Below, piece after piece: positions 10,292-23,100 of a DNA stretch of 64,000 nucleotides. The notes beneath the pieces were generated by a model. It was not told where the DNA came from. It was given only the letters and a program-made list of their open reading frames with translations, and did not search any database. Location of the stretch: the NCBI RefSeq assembly GCF_003473485.1, contig NC_053042.1, forward strand, positions 5,293,501-5,357,500, read 5' to 3'. The position numbers were made by a program, and so were the translations under genes. This DNA is from Medicago truncatula. Its lineage: Eukaryota > Streptophyta > Magnoliopsida > Fabales > Fabaceae. Position 1 is the stretch's first letter. The number at the start of each line of letters is the position of its first letter.

Positions 10292-12759
10292 ATGATCGGA
10301 GGGAGTAGTCAGTATAGGAATTTATCTAGTTTGTAAAACAAAAAAAGATGTCTCAGGGGAGAGGATTATTTAGTAGCCTTTAGATGTGTGCGATTATTTT
10401 ATTTTATTAGTTGTTGATCTTTTTAATGTTTAGAACGAAAGTAGTGAACTTTTATTAACATAAAATATTGGACAATTCAAACAAAAAAAAGTAAAATCAA
10501 ATAAAATCTATAGTTCTTGAATTTCTCAATACAACAAAAAAAAAATTATATTGTTTGTTAATCAAAACTAAATGCAGGTTATAATGATAGAATCATGATA
10601 ACTCATATCAAACTCAAAGCAGACAATATCATAGAAAAATTGTGCAAGGGATTAAGAGGGTTGAAATATTTGAGTGTGAAACGTTTTTTTTTATTGAAAT
10701 AATTTGAGTGTGAAACGTTAACTTCAATATATATGGCCAAACGTTGGTTTGACGAACAAATTAGTGCCAAAGAAAATATATTTTTGTTAGATCTAATCAA
10801 ATGCGATTATGGTCTGGTCAACAAACTAGAACAAGTGAACAACCATAGAATTTTTAAGTTTCGTATTTTTATGGTTTAGTTTAACGTTTTGTCAAAAGAA
10901 AAAAAGGTTTAGTTAAATGAAAACATTAATAATAAATATATTTACACCAATATATCACATATGAAAATAAACAATAAATTATGTTTAATAAATATTTGTG
11001 AATCTATTCATACAAATAAATAAAGATATATCCTTCAAAAAAAAAATAAAGATATAGGTGACTAACTTATATTTTTTTCTTTTATGAAAAATTGGTGTTA
11101 GTAACTTGTATATCACATATGACAAAACTGAGTCAACATATTACTAATTGAAAAATCTTATATCACATCATATGGTCTTTTATTTATATATAAATCATTA
11201 CATGTGTTTGGGATTTGACTGAAAACATAGAAATATATTGGACCGACTTAAATTACAAGGTAAGCCAGATCGCTCGATCGACACTGCAACTAATTTCTCC
11301 CAAAATTGAAGATAATTATAATATAAACAAATGTTTTTAACTTTTGCACAACAGAAAAGTTTAAACTTTTAATTATCAAAGAAAAAAGCTCATACGTAGC
11401 TTTCACCTCATTTGAAAAGGTCAAGTGTTCTAGAAAATATAAATGATATATTCTCAGACTTTAGAAGCGCTGTATTTCAATCACAAAGTATTAAACCAAA
11501 GTGGATTGGTTTACTTGTTGCATTTTCTTTTTTATTTAAATCATGTAACTTTACATGCAATTTTAAAGACTAAATTTTTAGTTGGATAAGACTGTAATAG
11601 GTGATAAAACTCTACGAAAAATATTCAACATTATTATATTTTTAGAGCTAAATTGAAATCTCGGATGAATATCTGATTAATCAAGAATAAATCAATTATA
11701 TCATCTCATACAAATGCTACTGAATACGAAAATTATACCGAAAAATTAACACAGTCAACACGTTATTAATCATTTGAAATCATCATGATGTTGTTGATTG
11801 CAGCTCAAATATGCAAGCCACACGTCTTTTGTCAGTCTTAATAATGACATTCCAATCCACTTGTTTTCTATGAAGGTTTCCATTTTTTTGTTTTTCCTTT
11901 CACACGTAGCTGTGTTGCATTGAAAATGTTAAGAGAGAATAAAATGTTTCATTATATCCAAAACTTTACATATATCTTTTACTCATAGGTATGCTATACC
12001 TGCATTTCATCATAATTAACCAACCACTAAACACTAATTAGTATTATAATAATATTTGTGATGATTTTCTGTGTCATAGTTAACAAAAACTGTTGATTCA
12101 AAGAATAATTTGATTATTGGATCACTTTCTCACAAGATTGCAAGTTTCATAAATTTACAATGTCTTACTGTTTGTTCAACCGTTAAATCAATCAGAACAA
12201 GAAATATGCAAAAGAAAAACTTTGAACTAAAGTATGGTGGAATCATATACTTAGTAATTCATTTGTCAGTAGGCATATGCAAATGTTAATATCTGTTATT
12301 GCATTTCATATGCAAAGATTTTCCAACTGCTATATGTTTGGTTTCACTTCTACAAACACTCAACTCGCATTCAAACGCCAATCGACCGTGATAGCTTTGA
12401 TACTAACGCGCGTTGAACACACACCCGCGGCAAAAATAAACAAGCATTTCAATCTACACGGAGTATCCAGCTTGAATACCGTTACTCTCCACAAAATAAA
12501 AGACGGTAACATGAAAATGCAATCAATTTAAAACACAATCACACATGAATGAATGAAATCAGCAATCATCTCCAACAAACAGTTTCCTTGGACAAAATTC
12601 AATTCCAAAATCTGTCACAAAAACAGAAATAAAAAACAAATTATATAACAACTGAATCTGGATCATCATGTCCTAATACAATCTTAAACCTTTCTTTCAT
12701 ACATTACAACAACCATAAAACAAAAAACTCAAAACAATATTCACTCTCTCATTCAGTCT
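10292..12759. other. gene-free AT-rich DNA
   Basis: Low-complexity AT-rich sequence without coding signals. The open frame at 12277-12531 has no recognisable domain. The segment 12540-12759 is probably the 3' UTR of the F-box gene on the minus strand. I see no tRNA, terminal repeats or clear promoter. Confidence 0.5.
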
Positions 12760-13944
12760 TCAAACTTCAGCATACAACTTAGGAACAAAAGAGAACCACT
12801 TAAAACCACAGCTACATTTAAAAGGCAATGAAGGACACCTAGGAAGCCAATGCCAAGTCCTTCTTGAAACCAAATAATACAAAATCTCTGGCCATGTATA
12901 ACAGCAAATACAAATCATTCCTTCATGCCAAAAACAATAAACATGCTCATAGTTATGATAACAAACAGACACAAATTTCCTACACATAAGATCAGGCAAA
13001 CTTTGAATTTCAACCCAATTCCCTTCTTCACTCATTTCCCACAATTTAATACTCCTTGAAATTCCATTGCTCCCAACCCCACCAATCAAAAACAGTTTTT
13101 TACCTTCTTCAACAGCATCATCATTCACACTAACCAATCTAACAAAAGTGAGTTGTTCAGGTAAATTACCAATTGGTTTTTCCCATTTTCCACTCTCCAA
13201 ATCAAAATACACAACAGAAAATGGTTCTGGTGTAGCAAAATACAAACACCCTTTAAAGTAAACACCTTGTTGATGAGGGTTATCACTTAGAGTTGGACCA
13301 AAACCATTGAATTTCCTCCAAGATAGAACCCTTGAGCTTGAATCATAAAGAAAAACACTATTTGAATTTGATTCAGAAGAGAGTACAAAAATCATATACC
13401 CTTTTGGTGTTGTAACAAATGTAAGATGCTCAATATGAAGATTGAAATTTGGATATTGAATCTTTCTCTTGGATTTGGCTAAAAGGTTACAAACAAGTAA
13501 AGAACATGAAAGTGAATCAGATAAACAAAAAAGACCACCAGAAGAAACAAGAGTAGTGAAAGAAGGTGAAGAGTGAAGTGAATCAGAGAAAGAGAGAGAA
13601 ATATTACGCCATGTTCCAAGGTTGCAATCATAAAGAGGAAAGTGACGGTGGAATTGAGGGTGAGAAAGTAAGAGAAAAGAAGAAAAAGGTGAAGAAGATG
13701 AAGATGATGAAGGTGAATGTTTTGAGATGAATGAAGGAGAGAAAATCAATGGCCAAAAACCTTTGCAAGTTGATCTTAGAGACATGAAGGTTTTGAGAGG
13801 AAGAAAAGAAAGGATGTATTCAAGAATTTCAGGTGGTAATTTGCTCCAAATAGTTGGATCCATTGGAAGTGATTTAAGATTGATGTGAGTGATGTTGTGA
13901 TTGTTCATTTTTGTGACTATGTTAAGGTTGTTTTTGTTCTTCAT
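12760..13944 (-). CDS. F-box protein with a kelch-like C-terminal region, 394 aa, single exon
   Basis: F-box proteins bind SKP1 in SCF ubiquitin ligases and select the substrate. The F-box is at residues about 33-75 (IWSKLPPEILEYILSFLPLK, then STCKGFWPLIFSPSFISKH). A serine tract covers about residues 78-89. The remainder has beta-strand blocks typical of F-box/kelch or F-box-associated proteins: an LYDCNLGTWRNISL block near 105, FLYDSSSRVLSWRKFNG near 200 and LFLIGGVG near 290. The C-terminus is rich in Cys and Trp. The ATG at 13944 is the first in frame; an internal Met at codon 28, just before the F-box, is also possible. No substrate can be inferred. Confidence 0.9.
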   Translation of the reverse strand: MKNKNNLNIVTKMNNHNITHINLKSLPMDPTIWSKLPPEILEYILSFLPLKTFMSLRSTCKGFWPLIFSPSFISKHSPSSSSSSSPFSSFLLLSHPQFHRHFPLYDCNLGTWRNISLSFSDSLHSSPSFTTLVSSGGLFCLSDSLSCSLLVCNLLAKSKRKIQYPNFNLHIEHLTFVTTPKGYMIFVLSSESNSNSVFLYDSSSRVLSWRKFNGFGPTLSDNPHQQGVYFKGCLYFATPEPFSVVYFDLESGKWEKPIGNLPEQLTFVRLVSVNDDAVEEGKKLFLIGGVGSNGISRSIKLWEMSEEGNWVEIQSLPDLMCRKFVSVCYHNYEHVYCFWHEGMICICCYTWPEILYYLVSRRTWHWLPRCPSLPFKCSCGFKWFSFVPKLYAEV

Positions 13945-16726
13945 CGGAGTTTACTAGGTTTTATGTTTATGATTTGGTTGGTTTTTGAGGTTTGATGGTT
14001 TTGGTCGGATTTGGTGTTTCATGTGAAATTGTGTCAAGTTATAGAAAAAAATGTGAAAGCCTAAAAGAGAATCGATTCTGTTTTTATATTATTTCTTAAA
14101 ATCAAAACAGTCAAGATTGCATCAAGTCTTTTTTTTTATAGAAAAAAAATATTTGTATCATGGTTTTTTTAAATGATAAACCTTCTTTCAAAAGATTTAA
14201 TACTAACGTATTTCTAAAGTAAGATTTGATTTTTTTGATTAAGTTGAAATAAATTTTTTATCGTCTTATTAAGTGTTTTTGAGCTGTATCATTTTTTTCT
14301 TCTTTCTATTACATATTTCTTCTATGTTAATATAAAATTATATGTTACTACTATAATATCATCCAATCAGAGTAAAAAAATTGATTTTTTATTTTTAATA
14401 TGGTAAAATTGTTTTACCGAAGAAAGTGTGAATCCGAGGTGGAAAGAATGCAGCATTGGCCCATAGAAAGTGACAAGAAAACTGAAAAAAGATAGGAGTA
14501 AATCTCATTGACTTTCACCTGATCATTTTTGCAAGAAAGAATAATGAAATGGAATACCACCTAGTAACTCTATTCTGTTTTTTTTTTTGCAATGTTAACG
14601 AGTACCTTCAGGTTGAAGGCACTCTTTAAGAGCATAAAATAATAATTTTTTATGAAAATTTGTGTATTTAATACATTGAAAATTAAACTGTTTGACTTTT
14701 TTAAAGAATAACTTCCTAATTTAGTATGTTTAAAGAGTGCTCCGGAGGCACTCGTTAATAAAACTTTTTTCTTTTTTTAGAATATCCTAACTCTTCATAT
14801 TATAAGGAGTGTGATAACAGTCATGTTATTTAGCCATGAAGATGTCGGATCCGAGAAGAGAGAAAAAATAATACTATAAAAGTAATTGTATAAATATTTG
14901 GTGTTGATGTTGGATTTTATATATAAAATGTTTCTTTGCAGAAAGCACAAAAAACAAGTGTTACAACATAAGAATAGTGGTTTTTGATAAAAAATAATAA
15001 AATAAATAAGAATAGTGGTTAAGCACTAGAGCGATGATGAAGCGAAGGAAATGAAATAATGCAAACAATTTTAACAAACAGGTTCATCCATGATAATTTT
15101 AAAACAATCGAAAAAAATATACAAAGGAATGAAGTGAGGGAAATGAAATATAAGGGTATACTATAAACAATTTTAACAAACAAGCCCATCATTGATAATA
15201 GGAAAACATTCCAAAAATGACATATAATAAGGAATGAAGTGAGTAGTTTAGATTCATCTTGGTGGGAAGATGTTTGTGGCATAGAGAGAGGGTGGAAGGA
15301 GAAGTTCTTAAGGATAAATTTAGCAAGCTATATTTTTTTTTTGTTGGTCAAGTTAGCAAGGCTATATTAAGTTTATCTATCAATAAATAGGCATATGTGA
15401 GAGATATGATGAATGTGGATGAAGGTCCGACAAATGTCGGTCAGAGGTGGTGTAAAAATCTTATTTTTGGGAGGAGAATTTGGCGGGAGAATATACGGAT
15501 TTTTTGGTTGACATTTTTTACATGAAAATTTGAAAGATAATTGATTTCTTTTAAGAAGTTAAACTAACTCATTTAAATTAACACCAAAGAAAATTAAAAC
15601 TCAAGTAAACGATACTATTAAAAGAAGTCTAATGTAATAAAAAATAGCATCAACTTTGACAGTTCTCCAATAAGTGAAAATTCATGGAAAAAATTGGTGC
15701 TCATAAAGTGTACTTGCTTGGAGGCTTCACAATGATCGCTTAGTCTAATCAAGTACAATTTTATTCAATTGGTGTCTCATTCTTATGGTGAATTTAATGA
15801 GACTGCACAACACTTTTTATTGTCTGTTTCCTTGAAAGGTTGGATGGAAGTAGTAATTAGGTAAATTTTTTCAGTGTTTTATCAAACAAAATAGTTTGGA
15901 ACACTTGAATGTATGAGTTTGATATTTAGAGGTGGACAAATGTGTGAAGTCATCCAATCCATTTGCATGCATATGGTCGATTAGAGATCCATAAACAAAT
16001 TGATTTTTCAACGGTACGAGATTAATGCAGGGATAATCATCATCATCAATCAATATAATAAAATTCTGATCTTGGACATGAGTTAAATCCAATAAGAAGG
16101 GATTTAATTATCATCATCATCATCATCAATTTATGAGTTTGGTTTTTTCGGGGAACTAATGTCGTTTAGGCATAAATCCTTCAGAAAAAAAAATGTCGTT
16201 TAGGCATATATGTATCTTGGTTCGTGTATTTTTGAGACAGAATATGTCTTTTTTTTTTTTTTAAAGAAGACATAATATCGCTCTTTAATTTTGACTAGAC
16301 TATATTGTAGTTATTTTATTCATGGAATGTTTTAGTGTAATTATGTTTCTTTAGCTTTTACCAAAAATATTACATATCTTATAATTCAAAGAGAATTTTA
16401 TTTGAATTCAATTCTAAAAATGTAGCAATATTAAATCTCTTGAAAGAGATTTTAGTCATCTATTGCAGTCCTACACAACTCAAGAGATTAATATCAGTCG
16501 TTGCACCTAGAGAATACTCGATTCACATTCAACAACAAAAAAAATATAATGCTTTTTTGTCTTGTTATTATCATGATCCACTCTTTAATATACAAATTAT
16601 TCTTTTTGACTGATTTTATACAAATTTTGAAACGGTAATTTTCAAAAACATAGTTTTAATGTCTAATTAAGAGGATACCATAATAAGTCTAAAGAGCCCT
16701 AAAGTAACTTGATCATCATCCTCACA
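13945..16726. other. intergenic region between the F-box gene and the broken inhibitor gene
   Basis: Besides the MITE at 14595-14758 this holds a weak tandem block near 15037-15250 (two to three copies of a phrase containing GGAAATGAAATA and CAATTTTAACAAACA) and ATC/CAT repeats near 16035-16130. No coding region is convincing. Confidence 0.5.
14595..14758. mobile_element. short MITE, 164 bp, with terminal inverted repeats of about 35 bp
   Basis: Left end TTAACGAGTACCTTCAGG... GCACTCTTTAA and right end inverted TTAACGAGTGCCTCCGGAGC... ACTCTTTAA. The interior is AT-rich. No clear target duplication. Confidence 0.6.
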
Positions 16727-17270
16727 ATGGCTCCCTCTTGCTCACCATTTCAATGATCTCTATTTCTCATGCCATTTCACCAACACCAACACCTAGCCCT
16801 AAACCCATTCCTAAACTGTATGAAATTGTATGTGGAGATAGTTATTTGCTGGATGACCAACGTCAAGCTTGTTTTAAACTTCTACAATCCAACCCTCAAA
16901 TTACTTTGGCCAAAGACCATCTTACCTTTTGCAAGTTATATTTAGAGATGATCATAGAAAAGGCTACAAAAGGCCAAGATTACCTCAAAAGTTTGGTCAA
17001 TAAATATCCTTCTTCTCATGTCCTTCAACTTTGTGTAACAAAATATTACGATAATTTGATTACTGGGTGTAGATTTGGAATACCTCATTTGGCTACAGAT
17101 CCGTGTGGTGTAAATTGGGAGATGTTTCGGGTCTTTATGAAGGACCTTTTTACTGCGCTCGAAGACTGGCTGAGGAAAAGATAGTTCATGAACCTTCTGT
17201 TTCTAAATTGAATGATGAGATGAGTTTTCTTGCTACCGTTGCGGGTATAGCCATTGAACGTCTATATTGA
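16727..17270 (+). pseudogene. invertase/pectin methylesterase inhibitor-type gene, disrupted
   Basis: The long open stretch (about 16738-17184) reads as a PMEI-domain protein: hydrophobic start, Pro/Thr linker, then YEIVCGDSYLLDDQRQACFK with the first conserved cysteine pair, and later LQLCVTKYYDNLI. Family members are secreted inhibitors of cell-wall or vacuolar invertases or pectin methylesterases. Two breaks are visible. The ATG at 16727 is in a different frame and stops after nine codons, so the signal peptide is cut off from the body. Near 17142 the frame shifts again: the expected C-terminal helix (CARRLAEEKIVHEPS, then ATVAGIAIERLY) continues in another frame to the TGA at 17268. An internal ATG at 16753 could start a shorter protein. 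Recent decay or sequence errors are both possible. Confidence 0.75.
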
Positions 17271-17532
17271 GATATGCAGTTTTTGCTTTTATGTTGGCTA
17301 TGATTATTGGACTTTAAAGTTCAAGAAATAGTTTTAAAATAATACAAAAATTCAATTCTCTAGACATTCATTCTTTTTTTAGAACTTTATTTGTTTTATA
17401 TAGTAACTTTTGTCATCAACATTTTTGTCCAATAATTTATACTGACCTTCATCTATACGTTGGCTTAGGTTGCTTATATTAGTTGTATAAATTGTTGAAT
17501 TTTTTTTCTTCACATAACAAAGAAGGAACAGA
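17271..17532. other. short intergenic stretch
   Basis: No feature seen. Confidence 0.4.
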
Positions 17533-17760
17533 AAATTAAACAACCCAGAGGAGGATGGATCCCTGTTGTACTGAAGCACGAAAAGATAGGAGATTTCTAC
17601 TTCTTATGCGGCTTATTAGGGCACACTGATAAGAGTTTTTCCCTAGCTAGGTTATTCGAATTAGCATCGGATGATGGTGCAAGACAATGGGGACCAGACA
17701 GAGTTACAAGTAGAATTGTGTCGCAGCAAAACATTGAGTGAATCACATTGGCTCATAGAG
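17533..17760 (+). pseudogene. LINE ORF1-like zinc-knuckle fragment
   Basis: One frame reads WIPVVLKHEKIGDFYFLCGL followed by LGHTDKSF and LFELASDDGARQWGPD. This resembles the CCHC-type zinc-knuckle region of plant LINE ORF1 or DUF4283-type proteins. Only part of the Cys/His set is left, and stops follow at once, so it is a relic. Degenerate sequence of the same kind may continue to about 18300. Confidence 0.55.
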
Positions 17761-18602
17761 GAAGGTGGTGACTGATGGAATTCAGGCACAACAAGGCAAC
17801 AGCTGTGTATCATCTGAAACCGTCCAGCCGCGTGGTGTAAATGAGGCAATGAATGGAAATTCTGTAACCGAAAGTCAACAATTATTAGCCAATCTGCTGT
17901 TCTACACACCAACTAGTGGGTAATTCGGCTAACCATGGAAAGTCTTTAATGCATATCAATTCAGCAACACCAACTACAGTAACCAACATGAATTTTGATT
18001 AAATAATATCTTGAATTGGAAAGGAGAGGACCCGCGGCCAAGAAACTGTGAGTGTAGCAAGCAGCAACACACCAATGACGACAGTATTGATTTTTTATCG
18101 GCAGGCCCTAGCGCAAGGGTCTGCTGGGGACAATGAGTATCATCATCTGAAAGTGTCAAGGTATGGGTAACCTGCGTGCAGTTCCTGCTTTAAAATACCT
18201 AGTGCGGTGCCATATGCCGATTGCTCTGTTTTGTCAGAAACTTTAGCTCATCAATTTGAGACTTTTTTCCCAAAACAATTTCGGTCGGAGGGAGGGAGTA
18301 TATTATTTTCTGTTTGTCAAACCAAGATGTTGTATTAGCCATTGGTTAATCATGGATTGCTTCTAGTAAATATATCCTAGACATTTTGTACTTTGAATGG
18401 AATAACAAACCCGATTGTTTAAAGTTTTATGGTTGAGCTTTCGGTAGAATATTCCACACATTATAAAAATGCTAGCTGCCCTTGTGCACCCTCCCACTCA
18501 AATCTTTTCACTAACAAAGCTTACACTTTTATTATATAATTATCTCTATTTCAACATATTCTTTGGACTTTAGTTTGCAAAGCATCTTTTGCTAAGTTAA
18601 TA

Positions 18603-18928
18603 GAATTAAGAATGCTATATTGGTCTAAGAATCAACCGCATTGTAAGAGCTAAGAAAATACCGATTCCTCAATCCTCCACTAACGTTTCTCTTCCCCACT
18701 ATAAAGCTGAAATTATTTCTTCTACATGTAAAGCAACAAGGAAAACCCTAAAAGCTAAAGCGTGAGAATTAAGAATGCTATATTGGTCTAAGAATCAACC
18801 GCATTGTAAGAGCTAAGAAAATACTGATTCCTCAATCCTCCACTAACGTTTCTCTTCCCCACTATAAAACTGAAATTATTTCTTCTACATGTAAGGCAAC
18901 AAGGAAAACACTAAAAGCTAAAGCGTGA
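18603..18928. repeat. tandem duplication of 163 bp
   Basis: 18603-18765 and 18766-18928 are direct copies with about four differences. Each begins GAATTAAGAATGCTATATTG and ends near AAAGCTAAAGCGT. It is non-coding. The low divergence points to a recent duplication. Confidence 0.92.
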
Positions 18929-20194
18929 GAAGATCCACATAGGTTATTGAGACGGTGCAAGGACATGGAATGTATTAAGAGATGGTTCTTCAAGAGGCTA
19001 AGCAAGGAATCATGGAGGCTGAAGAACTTTTTGTCTGCATTAAAGTGGAAGAGGAATTATTGGCCATTTTCCTTTATAAATTATGTGAATTTTAAGATTA
19101 AGTTGGTGTTTGAGACCATGGTGTTGTTCATCATGCTGTCTTTTTTCTACCTTTGTTGTGGCTGTACATTTTAATTGTCCAAAGCTTCTCTTTCGTCAAA
19201 ATACTATGGGAAGAATGGAATGAAATAGGTTGTTGGATTTTAAAACTAGATGTTATCTAATTTCATCCCATTTCACCTTTTTCACTCTATACCACCAACT
19301 CAAACATACCATAAATCCCATTTGATTATGGCAAAATGTACACCTTAAAAGTTTGTTTGATAGTCATGGTAAAGAGACATGAAATGACAAACCTATCATA
19401 TCATGTTTAAATCTTCAGTTTGATGCTTCAAAGGAATATGATAAATTAAACCATTTTCAAATCTTATCCCAACGGGTCTTTATAATTTCTATCCTAAGTT
19501 TAGACTGAGTTTTAAATTAACCGATAGGACGAAATACGCGTGTCTAATTTTGCCCTCATAACCGTGCCTCAACTCTATTATCTGTGCGACCTATTCTATT
19601 GCGTATCCATCTATACTCTACCACCTCAATTTTCTATGTGCCTCCATATTCGACCTCCAAGCCGTGCTATATGGATAACCTATTGAATCATCACAAACAT
19701 AAAAACATACTACTGTCAAGTTTTATGTATATAAGGAGAAGCCAAACTACACTATAATACTAGGATAATTTACATCAGTCGATAACTTTTTATCTAATAT
19801 TTATACCACAAAATTTACTGTTAGTTTGAAAGTTACTATCACATGAATCATGTAAGCAAAATTTTACATAAACTAAAATAATTTGATGTAATTGAAATGT
19901 CAAAATAGCGTAACACTTCTATATTGAATAACGTTACTCTTGATGTATCTCAATAACATATCAAATCATTTTAAATTCATTAAAAATTTATAAATGATAT
20001 GTGATAGTAACTTCAAATCCATGTTATGCTAATCTAGGTGGGCCAAATTAACCCATTTTGACAGCTCTACGCATCTTGAGTTATATGTATTTACTTCTCT
20101 CTACAAAGAATCCTACATCTCAAGCAAAAAGCATAAAACCTTACTTACATACATTCGTGATGCTCAATGATCTTACCCTATGATTGGACAATTA
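18929..20194. other. intergenic region
   Basis: No gene seen. The open frame at 18947-19174 ends in a short hydrophobic stretch but has no recognisable domain. The last part (to 20194) is probably the 3' UTR of the SPOC gene on the minus strand. Confidence 0.45.
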
Positions 20195-23100
20195 TTATAA
20201 CCAGTCAGAGTTTGTTTCTTTGGGTAAAACCAAAGCAATCAGGCAATCAGATGGATCGGGTGCAATAGAAAGCAACGAGCACATTTCAAGTGAATGAGGA
20301 AGTAAAAATAGCAGCCTTGCCCATATGGATTTTGAAGCTGGGACTTTTATAACTCCAGCACAATCCCTCTGTTTTAAATATGATACAAAATCCTGAAACT
20401 GGTTGACAAACACAGGGTCAACACGAGGACAAATCACATTCCAACTCTCACTTGTATTACATGTAAACGTAAATATATATGAATGATTTATGATGTTGAA
20501 AGAAAGGAATTTGGCTTCTCTGCACTTAAGGGTGAAACCTAGAGGGCAAAGTGTAACAATTTAACTCTTAATTGGAAAATGAATACTATTTGTCAGAAAG
20601 TAAAGTATCTATTGTGCTATAAAATCTTGGTTTATCACCTTATCTTTTCTTAGAATATCTTGTGTATTACTTTCCCTATAAATAGGAATTAGTACTCAAA
20701 GTCAATATCAAGTCGGTATGAAGTTATCTATACTATATATAAAGAAAATAGACCGTTTTGGGCTGGCTTTTTCTCCTTTCAATTTAAGCAAATTTAACCA
20801 TTATTTTTTGTTGGTGTCATTCAAAAAGATAAGAATTTATAGTATATTTATTATATTTTTTTTTTTTTAAATATTATATTTGTTATATTGTTGAAAAGGA
20901 TAAATATAGTTTGTTACAATATGAAAGTGCAAAATATCTATTATCTATGCCTATAATTTTAATCAAAATTTCATAAAATCTATTGTCAAAGTTATTATTT
21001 TTCTGGCGTCCTATGTAAAATCCAAACCACTTCAACATGATATCTAGAGTTTGGTTCGATCATCATGACAAGTCCCGTCACTATTCTACAGCCGAGTTTC
21101 CAGAAGTTTGGGAATGTAATAATAATTTCCTCTTTTTTGCCATTATCTCCTTTTTCGACCATTATCACTTCCAGCAACCATATTCCGCCACCACTTAACC
21201 TACAACCTAAAATTATTTCCTAGATTTCTTACTTATTAGTATTACTATTTGTTTCCTGATTTCCCTATAATACCGAGATTATTATTTAGTCATTTAAATG
21301 AAGTCGACATCAAGTCGGTATGAAGTTATTATCAATAATATAATAACTTATTACACTCTCTCTCTCTCTCTCTCTCTCTCATGTTAACTTAAAATTTCAC
21401 AACTCCAACACTATTAAAACATGCACAAGTAAAAAAACCATGGAGTTGTTAAAACATACTCTATATTATGTACTACACTTTACTACTAAAATACAAATAT
21501 CACTTAAAAAGAACCAAATTCTTAAAAAAGGGACTAAGAGACAAGACATATTTTGTTTAATATACTAAATTGGGATAATGTTAAGTATATTTCAGCCAGC
21601 AGTTAAACACTGGTCTCCCATTACTTGCTCAGAAAAAGATTCATCAAAAACATATGACAACAAGTAACTTGCAAGATAATTTCGCAACTCCTAGAAGTCT
21701 CACTAAATAAGTAATATTATACTGTATGGGTAAACTAAAATAAGATTCGGTGCACAGTTCTAAGACAATACCATCTTGAAATGAAAAACAAATGATGAAA
21801 AGAAATCATACCCTTCTGTCTTCACTTGTGGAAGATGGGATTAAACGGCACACTTCCCTCTGCATCAGAAGTCAACACAATAAAGTCAGACTCGGGGATT
21901 GGCAGGGCAGTGCAATGCATACTAATATGTTTTATGGAGAGACTCTTGTTAAATAGCAACTATAATGGTGCCATAGATCTTCTTTTTTTATAAGAAGGTG
22001 GCGCCATAGAACTATTGTGTACAGGGTTTGTGCAAAACGCTATAAACTCCAATATGCTATGATTGTTTTGCTACCACTGCAACAGGCAACAGCGGCCACA
22101 ATTATCAGTGGCAATTGCCAAAAATAAGTATTTGTAGGATTTTTAATAGTAACATTATAAAAGCAGCTGCACATGACCACTTTAAAAGAGAAAAACAGAG
22201 TTGGCGAGTATTGATTCGTATATAATCACGACCTAATACCCAAATGGTAAACCTCTCAACACCTAAACTGCTTCCATCCTCTTCTCTTCACATCGAACTC
22301 CATTTCTGGCAAGCCTGCGTTCCTCTGGCGAGTTCCTTATCAGGTGTAAAGATATGTTTTTTCTGACCTTTCTTCTTTTCTTCTGTTACTATACCTCTCT
22401 CTTCTCCCTTTCTTTCACCTGTTTTCCCCTATTTTTCTTTTTTCAGCTTATCTCCTTTACCTTATCTTCCCTAATTTGATTTCCCTCTTCTCTTTTGTAT
22501 CTTGTTTTTTCGTTTTCGATCATCGATCTTCCTCTGTTTTTTTTTCCTTCAAATTATTTCCTTCTCCACCAAAGCCTTGTAAAGACTGCTTTGGTCATAT
22601 CTCTATTTGATGTGGGATGTCAATAAAATGTTTGGAATGGTGTGCAGTTGATAAGTAAAAGAACGCCAATAAATCAACGTAACAATCTTAGTATATCCCA
22701 TCATACAAGTTAGCATAAATGGGGACAAAAGCATGCTGGTTACGTTTGGGCATGTTATAGTACGCCGAGTCTTAGAAATCTAAACTAGATGGAGAGAATC
22801 TGATAGAAAACTGAGAAGTTTTTATTTTCTGAAATGAGGTTCAATAGAATTCCTAAGGAATTATGTATAGCTACAATCTATTTACAGATTGGTCTAGATG
22901 GTGATGGGAAGCTAACTATCTGACATCTGTCAGTCACAGGTGAAATTAGGCTAATTACAAGGGGAATGATGGGAATCATAGGACGGAGAAGGGACTACAT
23001 GAGATTGAGTGAACATACTTCTTTAATACTGAGCTACATAAACCTAAGAAAAGAACATACATTGAGAATGCTCATCTGAAGTAATAGCCTGGAATAAAAC

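Noticed and set aside
12277-12531. 84-residue plus-strand frame
   Set aside because: No homology recognised, no splice partners, and AT-rich surroundings; likely chance.
18947-19174. 75-residue frame with a hydrophobic end
   Set aside because: Looked like a small membrane protein, but composition and context (next to LINE debris and a duplication) suggest chance.
20728-21308. Helitron in intron 7 of the SPOC gene
   Set aside because: Only the 5' phrase fits; no 3' hairpin with a CTRR end was found and the 21-bp direct repeats argue against it.
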